Of a stretch of DNA of 64,000 nt, positions 8,485-16,055 are shown piece after piece. Location of the stretch: positions 62,001-126,000 of the forward strand of contig NZ_MBEJ01000099.1 of NCBI RefSeq assembly GCF_001953975.1, in the 5' to 3' direction. Within the stretch, counting starts at the first letter, position 1. The number at the start of each line of letters is the position of its first letter. The DNA comes from Mycobacterium sp. NS-7484. Lineage in GTDB: Bacteria > Actinomycetota > Actinomycetes > Mycobacteriales > Mycobacteriaceae. A program made the translations under genes and the position numbers. The notes beneath the pieces were generated by a model, which was given only the letters and a program-made list of their open reading frames with translations, was not told the origin of the DNA and did not search any database.

Positions 8485-9579
8485 TCAACGGCCGCGCAGG
8501 CGCTCGACGGCAGCGCGGCCGGCCCCGGCGGTGGCATCGGCCTCGGGCAGTGAGTCCGGGTCGATCGCGGCCGGTACTTGCGCCTCAGTGCCGGCCACGA
8601 GCTCGGTGTCGGCCGGCAGCCCACGCTTGAGCAGTGCCAAAGCGATCGGCCCCTCGTCGGCATGCTCCACAATCGTGCCGATCCGGCCGACAGTGCGCCC
8701 GCCCGCCGTCACCGGATCCCCGGTCACCGGACGGTCCGACGCCCCGTCGAGGTGCAGAATCACCAGCATGCGGGGCGGTTTGCCCAGGTTGTGGACCCGC
8801 GCGACGGTCTCTTGACCGCGGTAGCAGCCCTTGTCGAGGTGGACGGCCCCGATGCCGGGGCCGCCGATCCAGCCGACCTCGTGCGGAATGGTCCGCTCAT
8901 CGGTGTCCACACCCAGCCGCGGACGTCCCGCGGCCACCCGGTGCGCCTCGTACGCCCAGACGCCGGCTGGGCGGACCCCGGCATCGGTGAGCTTCTGCAG
9001 GTAGGCGGCTACGGATTCACGAGGTACCACCAGGTCCAGTTCGATTCCCGCGGCAGGCAGCCTGCGGATGAACCCACCGCCGGGCAGTGGCGCGGCCGTG
9101 GACTCCACGGGCAGCTCGTCACAGCCGAGGGCCTTGATCACCGCCGTGTCGGCCAGGCCGGGTCCGAGCAGGGACAGCACCGCCAGAGCGGCGGGCTCGA
9201 TCTGCACATCGGCCCAGAACACCATCTTGCGCAGGTACGCCAGCAACGGCTCGCCCCGCCACGGCTCGGTGTCCAGATACGTGGTGCCGTCGAGCTCGGT
9301 CTGCAGCCAGTGATCTTCGACACGGCCTTGCAGATCCAGGCTGAGGTTCTCGGTGACGGCCCCGTCCGGCAACGCGCTGACGTGCTGGCTGGAGATGCTG
9401 TGGAGCCACGTCTGACGGTCCTTGCCGGTCAGCGTGAGCACCGCGCGGTGTGATCGGTCCACCACGACCGCGGCGCGGTCGGCGGCCTGTTGTTCACCGA
9501 GCGGATCACCGTAATGCCACGCGGCGCCTGCGTCGGGGCCGGCCTCGGGCGCCGGAACCGCCGGCGGTAGTGCAGTCAT
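8485..9579 (-). CDS. ygfZ: Folate-binding YgfZ/GcvT-like protein
   Basis: 364-aa protein of the YgfZ family, which uses tetrahydrofolate and supports repair or assembly of Fe-S clusters. The diagnostic motif KGCYRGQE is at about residues 250-257 with the conserved cysteine intact, preceded by the GcvT-like aminomethyltransferase fold (LHSISSQHVSALPDG). In mycobacteria this is the Rv0811c position. It is divergent from the PabC-like gene, with a short shared promoter region of about 60 bp. Confidence 0.88.
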   Translation of the reverse strand: MTALPPAVPAPEAGPDAGAAWHYGDPLGEQQAADRAAVVVDRSHRAVLTLTGKDRQTWLHSISSQHVSALPDGAVTENLSLDLQGRVEDHWLQTELDGTTYLDTEPWRGEPLLAYLRKMVFWADVQIEPAALAVLSLLGPGLADTAVIKALGCDELPVESTAAPLPGGGFIRRLPAAGIELDLVVPRESVAAYLQKLTDAGVRPAGVWAYEAHRVAAGRPRLGVDTDERTIPHEVGWIGGPGIGAVHLDKGCYRGQETVARVHNLGKPPRMLVILHLDGASDRPVTGDPVTAGGRTVGRIGTIVEHADEGPIALALLKRGLPADTELVAGTEAQVPAAIDPDSLPEADATAGAGRAAVERLRGR

Positions 9580-9642
9580 AGGCCAACTCTACGTTTGCGG
9601 CGCATCGCGCTCTCGGTGCTCTTGGCGCTACGCTGGCGCCCC

Positions 9643-10521
9643 ATGGCAAGCCCACCAGCCGTGCTGGTCACCCTTGACGGGCAGATCCACGATCCGGACG
9701 TCCCGCTGCTGCACGCCGACGACCTGGCCGCGGTGCGCGGTGACGGGGTGTTCGAGACCCTGCTGGTGCGCGACGGTAGGCCGTGCCTGCTGGAGGCGCA
9801 CCTGACCCGGCTGACGCAATCGGCCAAGATGCTTGATCTGCCGGCCCCGGACCTGGATGCCTGGCGGGCGGCGGTGGCACTCGGAGCAGGGCACTGGGCT
9901 GCCGAGCACGACGCAGACGGCGTGCTGCGGTTGGTCTACAGCCGCGGCCGGGAAAGCGGGGGACCGCCCACGGGGTTTGCCACCATCGGTGCGGTGGCAA
10001 ACCGGGTGGCCGGCGCCCGGCGCGACGGGCTGGCGGCGATCACCCTCGACCGGGGACTGTCCCGCAGCGCCAGTGACCTGCCCTGGCTTGCCGCGGGAGC
10101 CAAGACGTTGTCCTACGCGGTGAACATGGCGGCGCTGCGGCACGCTGAACGGCACGGCGCCGGCGACGTCATCTTCGTCAGCTCGGACGGCTACCTGTTG
10201 GAGGGGCCGCGGTCCACCGTGGTGATCGCAGCCGCAGGGGCCGACGGTCAACCGCTGCTGCTCACCCCACCGCCGTGGTATCCGATCCTGCGTGGCACCA
10301 CCCAGCAGGCGCTTTTCGAGGTGGCCCGCAACAAAGGATACGACTGCGACTTCCGCGCCCTCACCACCGCGGATCTTCTTACCGCGCAAGGGGTTTGGCT
10401 GGTCTCCAGCATTACCCTGGCCGCGCGGGTGCATACGCTGGACGGGCAGCGGCTACCTGATGCGCCCCTGGCCGCCGAAATGGCACAGCTGATCGACGCG
10501 GCGATCACCAGCGACCGTTGA
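9643..10521 (+). CDS. Class IV PLP aminotransferase, aminodeoxychorismate lyase-like
   Basis: 292-aa fold-type IV PLP enzyme (PabC / branched-chain aminotransferase / D-amino-acid transaminase family). Landmarks: RGDGVFETL near the N-terminus, the PLP lysine near Lys154 in AAGAKTLSYA, YLLEGPRSTVV where substrate carboxylate binds, and ILRGTTQQALFE. The ATG at 9643 matches the family start; 16 codons of open frame upstream were discarded. Position equals Rv0812. The likely reaction is 4-amino-4-deoxychorismate to p-aminobenzoate for folate, but sequence alone does not exclude an amino-acid transaminase. Confidence 0.82.
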   Translation: MASPPAVLVTLDGQIHDPDVPLLHADDLAAVRGDGVFETLLVRDGRPCLLEAHLTRLTQSAKMLDLPAPDLDAWRAAVALGAGHWAAEHDADGVLRLVYSRGRESGGPPTGFATIGAVANRVAGARRDGLAAITLDRGLSRSASDLPWLAAGAKTLSYAVNMAALRHAERHGAGDVIFVSSDGYLLEGPRSTVVIAAAGADGQPLLLTPPPWYPILRGTTQQALFEVARNKGYDCDFRALTTADLLTAQGVWLVSSITLAARVHTLDGQRLPDAPLAAEMAQLIDAAITSDR

Positions 10522-10537
10522 GCGGCGAATAAATCGC

Positions 10538-10566
10538 TTGTCGGGCTGCGCGGACGAGGGTACTTT
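10538..10566 (+). promoter_or_regulatory. SigA-like promoter of a small independent transcript
   Basis: TTGTCG at 10538-10543 and TACTTT at 10561-10566 are separated by 17 bases, an ideal housekeeping layout for mycobacteria. Transcription would start near 10573, just after the PabC-like gene, and read into the structured small RNA. Confidence 0.6.
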
Positions 10567-10600
10567 CGTGGGCACACAGGGAAGGAGGTGGTCCGTCAAA

Positions 10601-10639
10601 TTGAGTGACTTATGGACATGTGAGGTGGCTGCCCGCTAG
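10601..10639 (+). CDS. Possible 12-aa peptide (MSDLWTCEVAAR)
   Basis: TTG start, 12 codons, TAG stop; product would read MSDLWTCEVAAR. AAGGAGG lies 12 bases upstream, a slightly long spacing. The start region can fold (GTCC at 10591 with GGAC at 10614), and the end of the ORF is part of a 9-bp RNA stem, so translation and folding would interfere. A Trp-Thr-Cys run in such a short ORF is reminiscent of leader peptides. It may equally be non-coding. Confidence 0.35.
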   Translation: MSDLWTCEVAAR

Positions 10640-10689
10640 CAGCGCCGGGGTATTGCCCGCAGCGCGCTGGCGAATTCCCCGCAGCCACC

Positions 10690-10741
10690 CGGCCCCCGAG
10701 CCCCTCGGTCTGTCCAACCAGGAACCAAGGCTCGGGGGCCG
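10690..10741 (+). terminator. Hairpin terminator of the small RNA
   Basis: Perfect 13-bp GC-rich stem (10690-10702 with 10729-10741) with a 26-base loop that can pair further inside. No U-run follows. Confidence 0.6.
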
Positions 10742-10791
10742 CCCCATATCTGGGCCCGGCGAAGACATGACGGTGAGATGTGCGCTTGGGG

Positions 10792-11040
10792 CTAGCTCGG
10801 GCCCGGTGCCAGCGTCGAACACGCTTTGGTGGCCTGTTGCCAGGTTTGGTCGTCAACCCCGGCGGGCGGGCCGGCGACCGGTCCGGGAGCCGCCGGTACC
10901 CCGTGCTCGGTCAGACAGTGGGCGTAGGACCCGTGCTCGGCCGGTGCCGAGGTGGGTGCGGGCTGCGGGCCTTCCGACGAGCAGGCGCCCAGGATCGCGG
11001 CCGCGGCAAGCAGACCTGCCGTGACGATTGGCCGGCGCAT
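10792..11040 (-). CDS. Small secreted lipoprotein
   Basis: 82-aa precursor with basic start MRRP, a hydrophobic stretch and the lipobox LGAC at about residues 17-20, so the mature protein should be acylated on Cys20 and anchored to the outer face of the membrane. The mature part is short, Pro/Ala rich, with two more cysteines (YAHCL, TKACS) that could form a disulfide. Its ATG overlaps the stop of the nitrobindin-like gene (TGATG), so the two are coupled. No functional family recognised. Confidence 0.75.
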   Translation of the reverse strand: MRRPIVTAGLLAAAAILGACSSEGPQPAPTSAPAEHGSYAHCLTEHGVPAAPGPVAGPPAGVDDQTWQQATKACSTLAPGPS

Positions 11041-11714
11041 CAGCCGACGAACCGGGACAGTCGGGCCGACAGGTGCGGCACGAGGCCACCGTCGGCGTCC
11101 ACCCGTTCCTCGACGTACCCCAGATCGCCACCCTCGACGATGCCGTACAGCCGCTTGGCGCCGCCCACCAACAGCCCGGACTTGCTGCGGGCCAGGGCAT
11201 CGGTGGCCAGCTCCCAGGAAGCCTGGGTGAGGGGTTTGCCGTAGAACAACTCGACATAGCCGGCTGAATGGGCCAGCAGCAGTTCGATTGCCTGTGACTC
11301 GGCCGGATCGTCGGGATCGGTGACGAAGCGCCAGAAGCCGGTCTCCCGCAAGCCGGGGGAGTCGTATTCGCCGGACTCGGTCAACCGCCAGGAGCGAGAC
11401 TCCCAGTTCAGGTAGTCACCGCCGTCGTGGGAGACCACGATCTGCTGGCCGAATCGGTAATCGCCGTGGGTGTCACGGCCTTCACCCTCGCCACGCCAGA
11501 CGCCGACCAACGGCAACAGCGCCAGGAGAGCATCGTTGAGTCCGACGCCGTCGCGCAGGTTGGCGGTATCGGCGGGTAACGGGAGGTCGTCGAAGACCGG
11601 AATGTTGCGGGCGGCGGTGACCTTGGCCCGTTCGGCGGCAGCCGCTACGGCCCGGTCACCGGAACCCGGCTCGGGCGCCGGGGTCTTGGCCGGCACGTCC
11701 CGGTCGGAGGTCAC
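11040..11714 (-). CDS. Nitrobindin-like heme/FABP-fold protein (Rv0813c type)
   Basis: 224-aa protein of the nitrobindin/DUF1794 beta-barrel family. The N-terminal barrel motif GVWRGEGEG and the C-terminal VPHLSARLSRF with its conserved histidine (the expected heme ligand) are both present. Family members bind ferric heme and react with NO or peroxynitrite. The start GTG 11714 overlaps the stop of the small membrane ORF upstream (GTGA). The N-terminal 45 residues before the barrel are Pro/Ala rich and poorly conserved. Corresponds to Rv0813c by position. Confidence 0.82.
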   Translation of the reverse strand: MTSDRDVPAKTPAPEPGSGDRAVAAAAERAKVTAARNIPVFDDLPLPADTANLRDGVGLNDALLALLPLVGVWRGEGEGRDTHGDYRFGQQIVVSHDGGDYLNWESRSWRLTESGEYDSPGLRETGFWRFVTDPDDPAESQAIELLLAHSAGYVELFYGKPLTQASWELATDALARSKSGLLVGGAKRLYGIVEGGDLGYVEERVDADGGLVPHLSARLSRFVG

Positions 11715-11809
11715 GACTCGTCGGTGACGAGGCGGTACAGCGCGTACAGCGCGAACCACGTGATGACCACGACGGCCGCGACGAGCAGAATCTCGAAGAA
11801 GAGCACCAC
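11711..11809 (-). CDS. 32-aa single-pass membrane peptide
   Basis: Short ORF beginning with two GTG codons; product has one hydrophobic helix (VVLFFEILLVAAVVVITW) and a charged C-terminus (RLVTDES). AGGAAC lies upstream. It overlaps the nitrobindin-like start by GTGA, which supports real translation. The frame is open upstream to 11914 but that stretch is low quality. Function unknown. Confidence 0.55.
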   Translation of the reverse strand: MVLFFEILLVAAVVVITWFALYALYRLVTDES

Positions 11810-11871
11810 GGGAAAGAGTCTAGTTCCTAGTCGGAGGGGTCGGCGTCCCGGGTCGGGGCGCCCTATACCAG

Positions 11872-11930
11872 TCGAACGTGAGCTTGTGTGCGAGAAATCG
11901 CTGAAAGGTCGCACACAAGCTCACGTTCGA
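11872..11930. repeat. Perfect 21-bp inverted repeat (hairpin)
   Basis: Arms 11872-11892 and 11910-11930 are perfectly complementary with a 17-base loop. It lies downstream of sseC and upstream of the small membrane ORF, both on the minus strand, so it probably ends the sulfur operon. No U-run follows. Confidence 0.7.
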
Positions 11931-11998
11931 GCAGCTAGGTCTCAGGCGGTGCCGATGGGCCTAGCTCCTCATCGGCTCGTGCCTCGCCTTGATCGTCG

Positions 11999-12301
11999 CT
12001 AGGCGACCTTGACGTCGACCTCATGGATGCCGGCACCGGCGGGGGCCACGCTGGCGTCGCCGTTACCCGCCGGCGACAGGGCGCGAAGCGTCCACGTGCC
12101 CGGGGCGGCGAAGAAGCGGAAGTCGCCGGTCGCCGAGGCCACCACCTCAGCGGTGAACTCGTCGCTGGAGTCCAGCAGACGCACGAACGCGCCGCCGACC
12201 GCCTGGCCGGAGCCGTCCACCACGCGGCCGGTGATGACGGTTTCCTTCTCCAGGTCGACGCCGGCCGGCAACGTCAGTCCTTGCTTAGGTGCAGAGCACA
12301 T
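11999..12301 (-). CDS. sseC: DUF1416 / SseC-family protein
   Basis: 100-aa protein starting MCSAPKQGLTLPAGVDLEKE, characteristic of mycobacterial SseC (Rv0814c/Rv3118), a small beta-rich domain (VVDGSGQAVGGAFVRLLD) that always accompanies CysA-type sulfurtransferases. One base separates its ATG from the cysA stop, so it is translated with it. Proposed role is sulfur transfer, with the conserved Cys2 as a possible carrier (inference); biochemistry is not settled. Confidence 0.85.
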   Translation of the reverse strand: MCSAPKQGLTLPAGVDLEKETVITGRVVDGSGQAVGGAFVRLLDSSDEFTAEVVASATGDFRFFAAPGTWTLRALSPAGNGDASVAPAGAGIHEVDVKVA

Positions 12302-12302
12302 A

Positions 12303-13139
12303 TCAACTTCCCAACTCGATCGGGGCGCCCACCAGGGAGCCGTATTCCGTCCAACTGCCGTCGTAGTTCTTGACGTTCTGGTGTCCCAGCAGCTCCTGCA
12401 GCACGAACCAGGTGTGCGAGGAACGCTCACCGATCCGGCAGTAGGCGATGGTCTCCTTCTGCCCGTCGAGGCCGGCCGCGGCATACAGCTTGGCCAGCTC
12501 CTCGTCGGACTTGAAGGTGCCGTCGTCGTTGGCTGCCTTGCTCCACGGAACGTTGATGGCGCCGGGGATATGCCCGGGCCGCTGGCTCTGCTCCTGCGGC
12601 AGGTGCGCGGGTGCCAGGATCTTGCCGGAGAACTCGTCGGGCGAGCGCACGTCGACCAGGTTCTTCTCACCGATCGCGGCGATCACCTCGTCGCGGAAGG
12701 CGCGGATGTTGTTGTCCGGGGCCTTGGCCGAGTACGAGGTTGCCGGGCGGCTGACGGCGTCGGTGACCAGCGGGCGGCCGTCGAGCTGCCAGCGCTTGCG
12801 CCCGCCGTCGAGCAGCTTGACGTCGTTGTGGCCGTACAGCTTGAAGTACCAGTAGGCGTAAGCGGCGAACCAGTTGTTGTTGCCGCCGTACAGGATCACC
12901 GTGTCGTCGTTGCTGATGCCCTTGTCGCTCAACAGCTTCGAGAACTGCTGCTGATCGACGAAGTCACGCTTGACGGCGTCCTGCAGATCGTCTTTCCAGT
13001 CCAGCTTGACGGCGCCGGGGATGTGCCCCTCGTCGTCGTAGGCGCTGGTGTTCTCGTCGACCTCGACGAACACCAGGCCCGGGGTGTCGAGATTGTTCCC
13101 GGCCCACTCGGTCGAGACCAGGACGTCGGAACGTGCCAT
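12303..13139 (-). CDS. cysA2: Thiosulfate sulfurtransferase (tandem rhodanese)
   Basis: 278 aa with two rhodanese domains: an inactive N-terminal one (EGHIPGAVKLDW) and a catalytic C-terminal one (LVDVRSPDEF, GHIPGAINVPW) with Cys234 in the active loop AYCRIGERSSH. It transfers sulfane sulfur from thiosulfate to acceptors. AAGGAA precedes the ATG. It sits second in the operon DUF4395-cysA-sseC, downstream of a poly-cysteine leader ORF, which links its expression to cysteine supply. Called CysA2/CysA3 in M. tuberculosis. Confidence 0.93.
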   Translation of the reverse strand: MARSDVLVSTEWAGNNLDTPGLVFVEVDENTSAYDDEGHIPGAVKLDWKDDLQDAVKRDFVDQQQFSKLLSDKGISNDDTVILYGGNNNWFAAYAYWYFKLYGHNDVKLLDGGRKRWQLDGRPLVTDAVSRPATSYSAKAPDNNIRAFRDEVIAAIGEKNLVDVRSPDEFSGKILAPAHLPQEQSQRPGHIPGAINVPWSKAANDDGTFKSDEELAKLYAAAGLDGQKETIAYCRIGERSSHTWFVLQELLGHQNVKNYDGSWTEYGSLVGAPIELGS

Positions 13140-13175
13140 GTACGAATTCCTTTCGATTGCTTCAGGTTTGAGTTG

Positions 13176-13658
13176 TCAGGCGGGATCGGGGACGCGACGC
13201 AGCCGCGCCACCAGCGGGTAGATCTGGCAGCCCAGGCAGATGCCGAAGGCCGCGTTGAGGAATGCCGCCACCAACGCCAGCGCGGTGGCGGTCAGGCCGA
13301 GGATGTCCAGGCCGAACCCGAATCCGGCAGTACCGACGACCGCGAACACCAGGCCGACCAGCTGGGCGAACTTCAGCGGCGCCACCGGCTCGCGTTCGCT
13401 GACCGGAGCCAGACGCGGCGCGACGACGGTGGCGAAAACGCGGCCATAGGGATGGTGGCGTGGACCGGTGAGCGCGCCGATGGCGAACACCACCGCCTGG
13501 ACACCCAGCAGCACCGCCGCCGCGGACGTGCTCACACCGGCCAGCAGCACGGTGGCGATCAGTACCGCGGTGGTGACCCAGGCCGCGAAGCGTGGCCCCC
13601 GCACGTCGACCTGCGTAGGCGCTACGCCGGCGGCGGGCCTGGTCGATGTCGATGACAT
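13176..13658 (-). CDS. DUF4395 membrane protein of the sulfur operon
   Basis: 160-aa integral membrane protein with about four hydrophobic segments and a CLGCQIYPL motif (CxxC) near the C-terminus, typical of DUF4395. First protein gene after the poly-Cys leader. AGGAG at 13668-13672 is an excellent ribosome site for the ATG at 13658, and the bases overlapping it can pair with the cysteine-codon run of the leader ORF. A redox or sulfur-handling role at the membrane is inferred from its neighbours and from the adjacent thioredoxin. Confidence 0.8.
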   Translation of the reverse strand: MSSTSTRPAAGVAPTQVDVRGPRFAAWVTTAVLIATVLLAGVSTSAAAVLLGVQAVVFAIGALTGPRHHPYGRVFATVVAPRLAPVSEREPVAPLKFAQLVGLVFAVVGTAGFGFGLDILGLTATALALVAAFLNAAFGICLGCQIYPLVARLRRVPDPA

Positions 13659-13667
13659 GTGAAAGAA

Positions 13668-13679
13668 CTCCTGTTGTTG
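13668..13679 (-). promoter_or_regulatory. Ribosome site of DUF4395 that can be masked by the Cys-codon run
   Basis: On the minus strand CAACAACAGGAG: the AGGAG is the Shine-Dalgarno and the preceding CAACAACAG is exactly complementary to CTGTTGTTG within the seven-Cys codon run at 13753-13773. Pairing would hide the ribosome site when ribosomes clear the run, and stalling on Cys codons would free it. Confidence 0.6.
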
Positions 13680-13749
13680 TCGAAGGTCTGGTGGTGTGCA
13701 GGCTCAGGACGCAAGGCCCGAGCGGGCGCGCAGAAGCGCGCGGCTGCCC

Positions 13750-13839
13750 TCAACAGCAACAACAACAGCAGCAACCCGCGACGCGGCACAGATCAACTGC
13801 GCGGCGCTTGGTGAGCACGAGCTCAAGGCGGGCTGACAC
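13750..13839 (-). CDS. Leaderless poly-cysteine leader ORF (cysteine attenuator)
   Basis: 29-codon ORF starting at GTG 13839, reading MSARLELVLTKRRAVDLCRV then AG and seven cysteines before the TGA. A TAAGCT -10 box ends 7 bases before the GTG, so the transcript would begin at the start codon. Known mycobacterial leaderless poly-Cys uORFs control sulfur genes by cysteine-dependent attenuation, and the LTKRRAVDLCRV segment matches a widespread actinobacterial leader-peptide type. The Cys-codon run can pair over 9 bases with the ribosome site of the downstream DUF4395 gene. Confidence 0.8.
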   Translation of the reverse strand: MSARLELVLTKRRAVDLCRVAGCCCCCCC

Positions 13840-13846
13840 GAGCGAC

Positions 13847-13852
13847 AGCTTA
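13847..13852 (-). promoter_or_regulatory. -10 element for leaderless sulfur operon transcript
   Basis: TAAGCT (minus strand) fits the mycobacterial TANNNT -10 and ends 7 bases upstream of the GTG at 13839. It lies in the gap after the thioredoxin gene stop. Confidence 0.6.
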
Positions 13853-13868
13853 CCCAATGACCGCCGCG

Positions 13869-14291
13869 TCAAGCCAACAGCGGTTCCAGCGCCGAGCGCA
13901 GGTCAGCGGCCTTGGGAACCCCGCTGGTGCGGTACCGCGGCCGGCCATGGCGGTCGAAGATGATCGTGGTGGGCAGCGACAGGACCGAAAGCCGCCGGGC
14001 GGCTTCGGGATTGGCATCCATGTCGATCTCGACGTGAGCAACGTCGGGCAGCTCCGCGCAGACCTGGTCGACCACTCGGCGCACGCCGGCGCACGGCCCG
14101 CACCATTCGGCCGAGAAGTGCAGCACGGTGGGACCGGTGTCCGACAAACCCAGATCGCTGGTATCGACGTTGGCGGCTTCTTCGCCGGCCTTGACCATCC
14201 CCGAACGCAGCGTGATCAACCGGCCGATCACATAAGCCACCCCCAGCGCGGCGATGAGCACCGCGATCGCCGTCACCAGGGAGGCACTCAT
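13869..14291 (-). CDS. thiX: Membrane-anchored thioredoxin-like protein
   Basis: 140 aa: an N-terminal TM helix (about residues 4-22) and a thioredoxin domain with the intact WCGPC motif at 63-67 and the cis-proline loop SLPTTIIF. It probably acts as a disulfide reductase at the membrane. Its ATG overlaps the lmeA stop (ATGA), so it is coupled to lmeA; the poly-Cys leader ORF and sulfur operon start about 30 bp after its stop. Position equals Rv0816c (thiX). Confidence 0.88.
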   Translation of the reverse strand: MSASLVTAIAVLIAALGVAYVIGRLITLRSGMVKAGEEAANVDTSDLGLSDTGPTVLHFSAEWCGPCAGVRRVVDQVCAELPDVAHVEIDMDANPEAARRLSVLSLPTTIIFDRHGRPRYRTSGVPKAADLRSALEPLLA

Positions 14292-15103
14292 GACTGCCTG
14301 AACCCCGCCAGGTCGATCGTCACTCCCGATGCGATGCCCTCGATGATCACGTCCGAGCCGCGCGCGCCTGCGGTGGTCGGAGCGACGCCGAAGGGCAGTT
14401 TCTGGCCGGTGATCGTATTGCTGAACTCCGAGAGCACCGCTGCGGTCTTGTCCTCGGGTACCGGTTCGTCGGCGGTCCCCGGCCCGGTCAGGATTCCGGT
14501 GGCGGTGAGCACCAGGGTGGTCTTGTCGGCGTCGGCGAACGACAGGTCAACCGACACGCTGACCCGCTTGTCCACACCGGATGCCTTGGGCGTTCCGGTG
14601 AACACCAGCCCCTGAGGGCTGGAGATTCCGGACTCGGTGGTGCCCCCGGTGGCGTCGTTGGATTCGCGTGCCGGCGCCTCCACCAGCAGGTCGTCGATGC
14701 CCATGTATCTGCCGATGTGGGTGGAGTCGATGATGATGCGGCTCTCGGCCTTGTTGACGTGCATTTTCGCCGTGGGACGGATCAGCCACGACGCCTCGGT
14801 GAGATCGATCCCGTGCAGGGTGGCCTCGAGTGAGGCTTTGCCGACCACCGGGTGATCGACGCTGCCGGCCCGGATCTCGACTTCCCGGTATTTGTGGTTG
14901 CGGACCTGGGTGAGGAACGGGAAACCCAGGATGGCCACCCACGGATCCCAGTTCAATCCGGCGGCGCTGCGGATGTTGCGGGCCAGCCGGTACTCCGCGT
15001 AGATCGCGGAACCGAAATCGGCGCCGAGCACCCCGACGACGAGTGCGGTCACGGTCGCGGTGAGCCCGATCAGCAGTTTGCGCACCGCCACATTGTCGCC
15101 CAC
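14288..15103 (-). CDS. lmeA: LmeA-like lipid-binding protein for lipomannan elongation
   Basis: DUF2993 family, position and gene order equal to LmeA (Rv0817c / MSMEG_5785), a periplasmic phosphatidylinositide-binding protein needed for mannan chain elongation of lipomannan. N-terminus has a basic and hydrophobic export signal (VRKLLIGLTATVTALVVGV). DUF2993 features follow (VEIRAGSVDHPVVGKASLEA). Start is uncertain: GTG 15103 gives 271 aa with a clean signal sequence; GTGs at 15091 and 15085 or ATGs near 15195 are alternatives. Coupled to thiX by ATGA; divergent from glnR. Confidence 0.8.
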   Translation of the reverse strand: MGDNVAVRKLLIGLTATVTALVVGVLGADFGSAIYAEYRLARNIRSAAGLNWDPWVAILGFPFLTQVRNHKYREVEIRAGSVDHPVVGKASLEATLHGIDLTEASWLIRPTAKMHVNKAESRIIIDSTHIGRYMGIDDLLVEAPARESNDATGGTTESGISSPQGLVFTGTPKASGVDKRVSVSVDLSFADADKTTLVLTATGILTGPGTADEPVPEDKTAAVLSEFSNTITGQKLPFGVAPTTAGARGSDVIIEGIASGVTIDLAGFRQS

Positions 15104-15266
15104 GGCAGACGGATCGATCCGCTCGGCGCGGCTGATCCGCAGGTGAGGCGTTATCGTTAGAACACTAATGGCCGGTAACGGCTTCATGTCAGTCATGAAT
15201 CCGACCGTGCGGACACCGGGGTCCGGGCGATCGTGGGAAGTGATTGCCGGCGCGCCGGAGGACCCG

Positions 15267-16055
15267 TTGGATCTACTGCTACTGACCGTCGACCCGCATC
15301 CCGAGACTGTCTTGCCCTCTCTGTCGCTTCTGGCCCACACCGTGCGGACCGCACCAACAGAAGTGTCCTCACTCTTGGAAGCAGGCAGTGCCGATGTGGC
15401 CATCGTCGACGCGCGCACCGATCTCGCGGCCGCTCGCGGGCTCTGTCGACTGCTGGGGACGACGGGCACGTCGGTGCCGGTGGTCGCGGTGATCAACGAG
15501 GGCGGATTGGTGGCGGTCAACCACGAGTGGGGATTGGACGAAATCCTGCTGCCGAGCACCGGCCCCGCCGAGATCGACGCCCGGCTGCGGCTGTTGGTCG
15601 GCCGCCGTGGCGGCGGCGCCAATCAGGAGAATGTCGGCAAGATCACGCTCGGCGAGCTGGTGATCGACGAAGGCACTTACACCGCGCGGCTGCGGGGGCG
15701 TCCGCTCGACCTCACCTACAAGGAGTTCGAGCTGCTGAAATACCTCGCCCAGCACGCCGGGCGGGTGTTCACCCGGGCCCAGCTGCTCCAAGAGGTGTGG
15801 GGCTATGACTTCTTCGGCGGCACCCGCACGGTCGACGTGCACGTCCGTCGGCTCCGGGCCAAGCTCGGGCCGGAGTACGAAGCGCTCATCGGCACGGTCC
15901 GCAACGTCGGCTACAAGGCGGTGCGTCCGTCCCGCGGACGCACTCCCGCCGCCGAGGCGGCCGGTACCGAACCCGACGACGGCGACGTCGACGACGACTT
16001 CGACCCGACCCACGACGCCGGTGAGCCGTTGGCCGGGAGGCTGCCGAGCCAGTGA
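15267..16055 (+). CDS. glnR: GlnR-type nitrogen response regulator
   Basis: Atypical OmpR-family regulator controlling nitrogen assimilation in actinobacteria. A receiver-like N-terminal domain (LLLLTVDPHP, AIVDARTDLAAARGLCRLL) is followed by a winged-helix DNA-binding domain (LTYKEFELLKYLAQHAGRVF, TVDVHVRRLRAKLG) and an acidic tail. I choose TTG 15267 because GGAGG lies 5 bases before it and the product then begins MDLLLLTVDPHP, as GlnR proteins do; ATGs at 15168-15195 would add unmatched residues. Stop overlaps the mshD start (GTGA). 262 aa. Confidence 0.85.
   Translation: MDLLLLTVDPHPETVLPSLSLLAHTVRTAPTEVSSLLEAGSADVAIVDARTDLAAARGLCRLLGTTGTSVPVVAVINEGGLVAVNHEWGLDEILLPSTGPAEIDARLRLLVGRRGGGANQENVGKITLGELVIDEGTYTARLRGRPLDLTYKEFELLKYLAQHAGRVFTRAQLLQEVWGYDFFGGTRTVDVHVRRLRAKLGPEYEALIGTVRNVGYKAVRPSRGRTPAAEAAGTEPDDGDVDDDFDPTHDAGEPLAGRLPSQ

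Larger units (their letters stand above)
10573..10741 (+). ncRNA. Candidate stand-alone small RNA with leader-peptide-like ORF and terminator
   Basis: About 170 nt between a good promoter and a strong hairpin. It contains an AAGGAGG ribosome site at 10582-10588 and a 12-codon ORF (10601-10639). A 9-bp stem pairs 10624-10632 (the end of that ORF) with 10681-10689. Directly stacked on it is a 13-bp terminator-like stem, 10690-10702 with 10729-10741. No gene on the plus strand lies close downstream, so this looks like an autonomous regulatory RNA or micro-ORF transcript, not a leader of an mRNA. I cannot assign it to a named RNA family. Confidence 0.5.

Noticed and set aside
10573..10741. 6C RNA
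   Set aside because: The two hairpin loops with six C each that define 6C RNA are not present.
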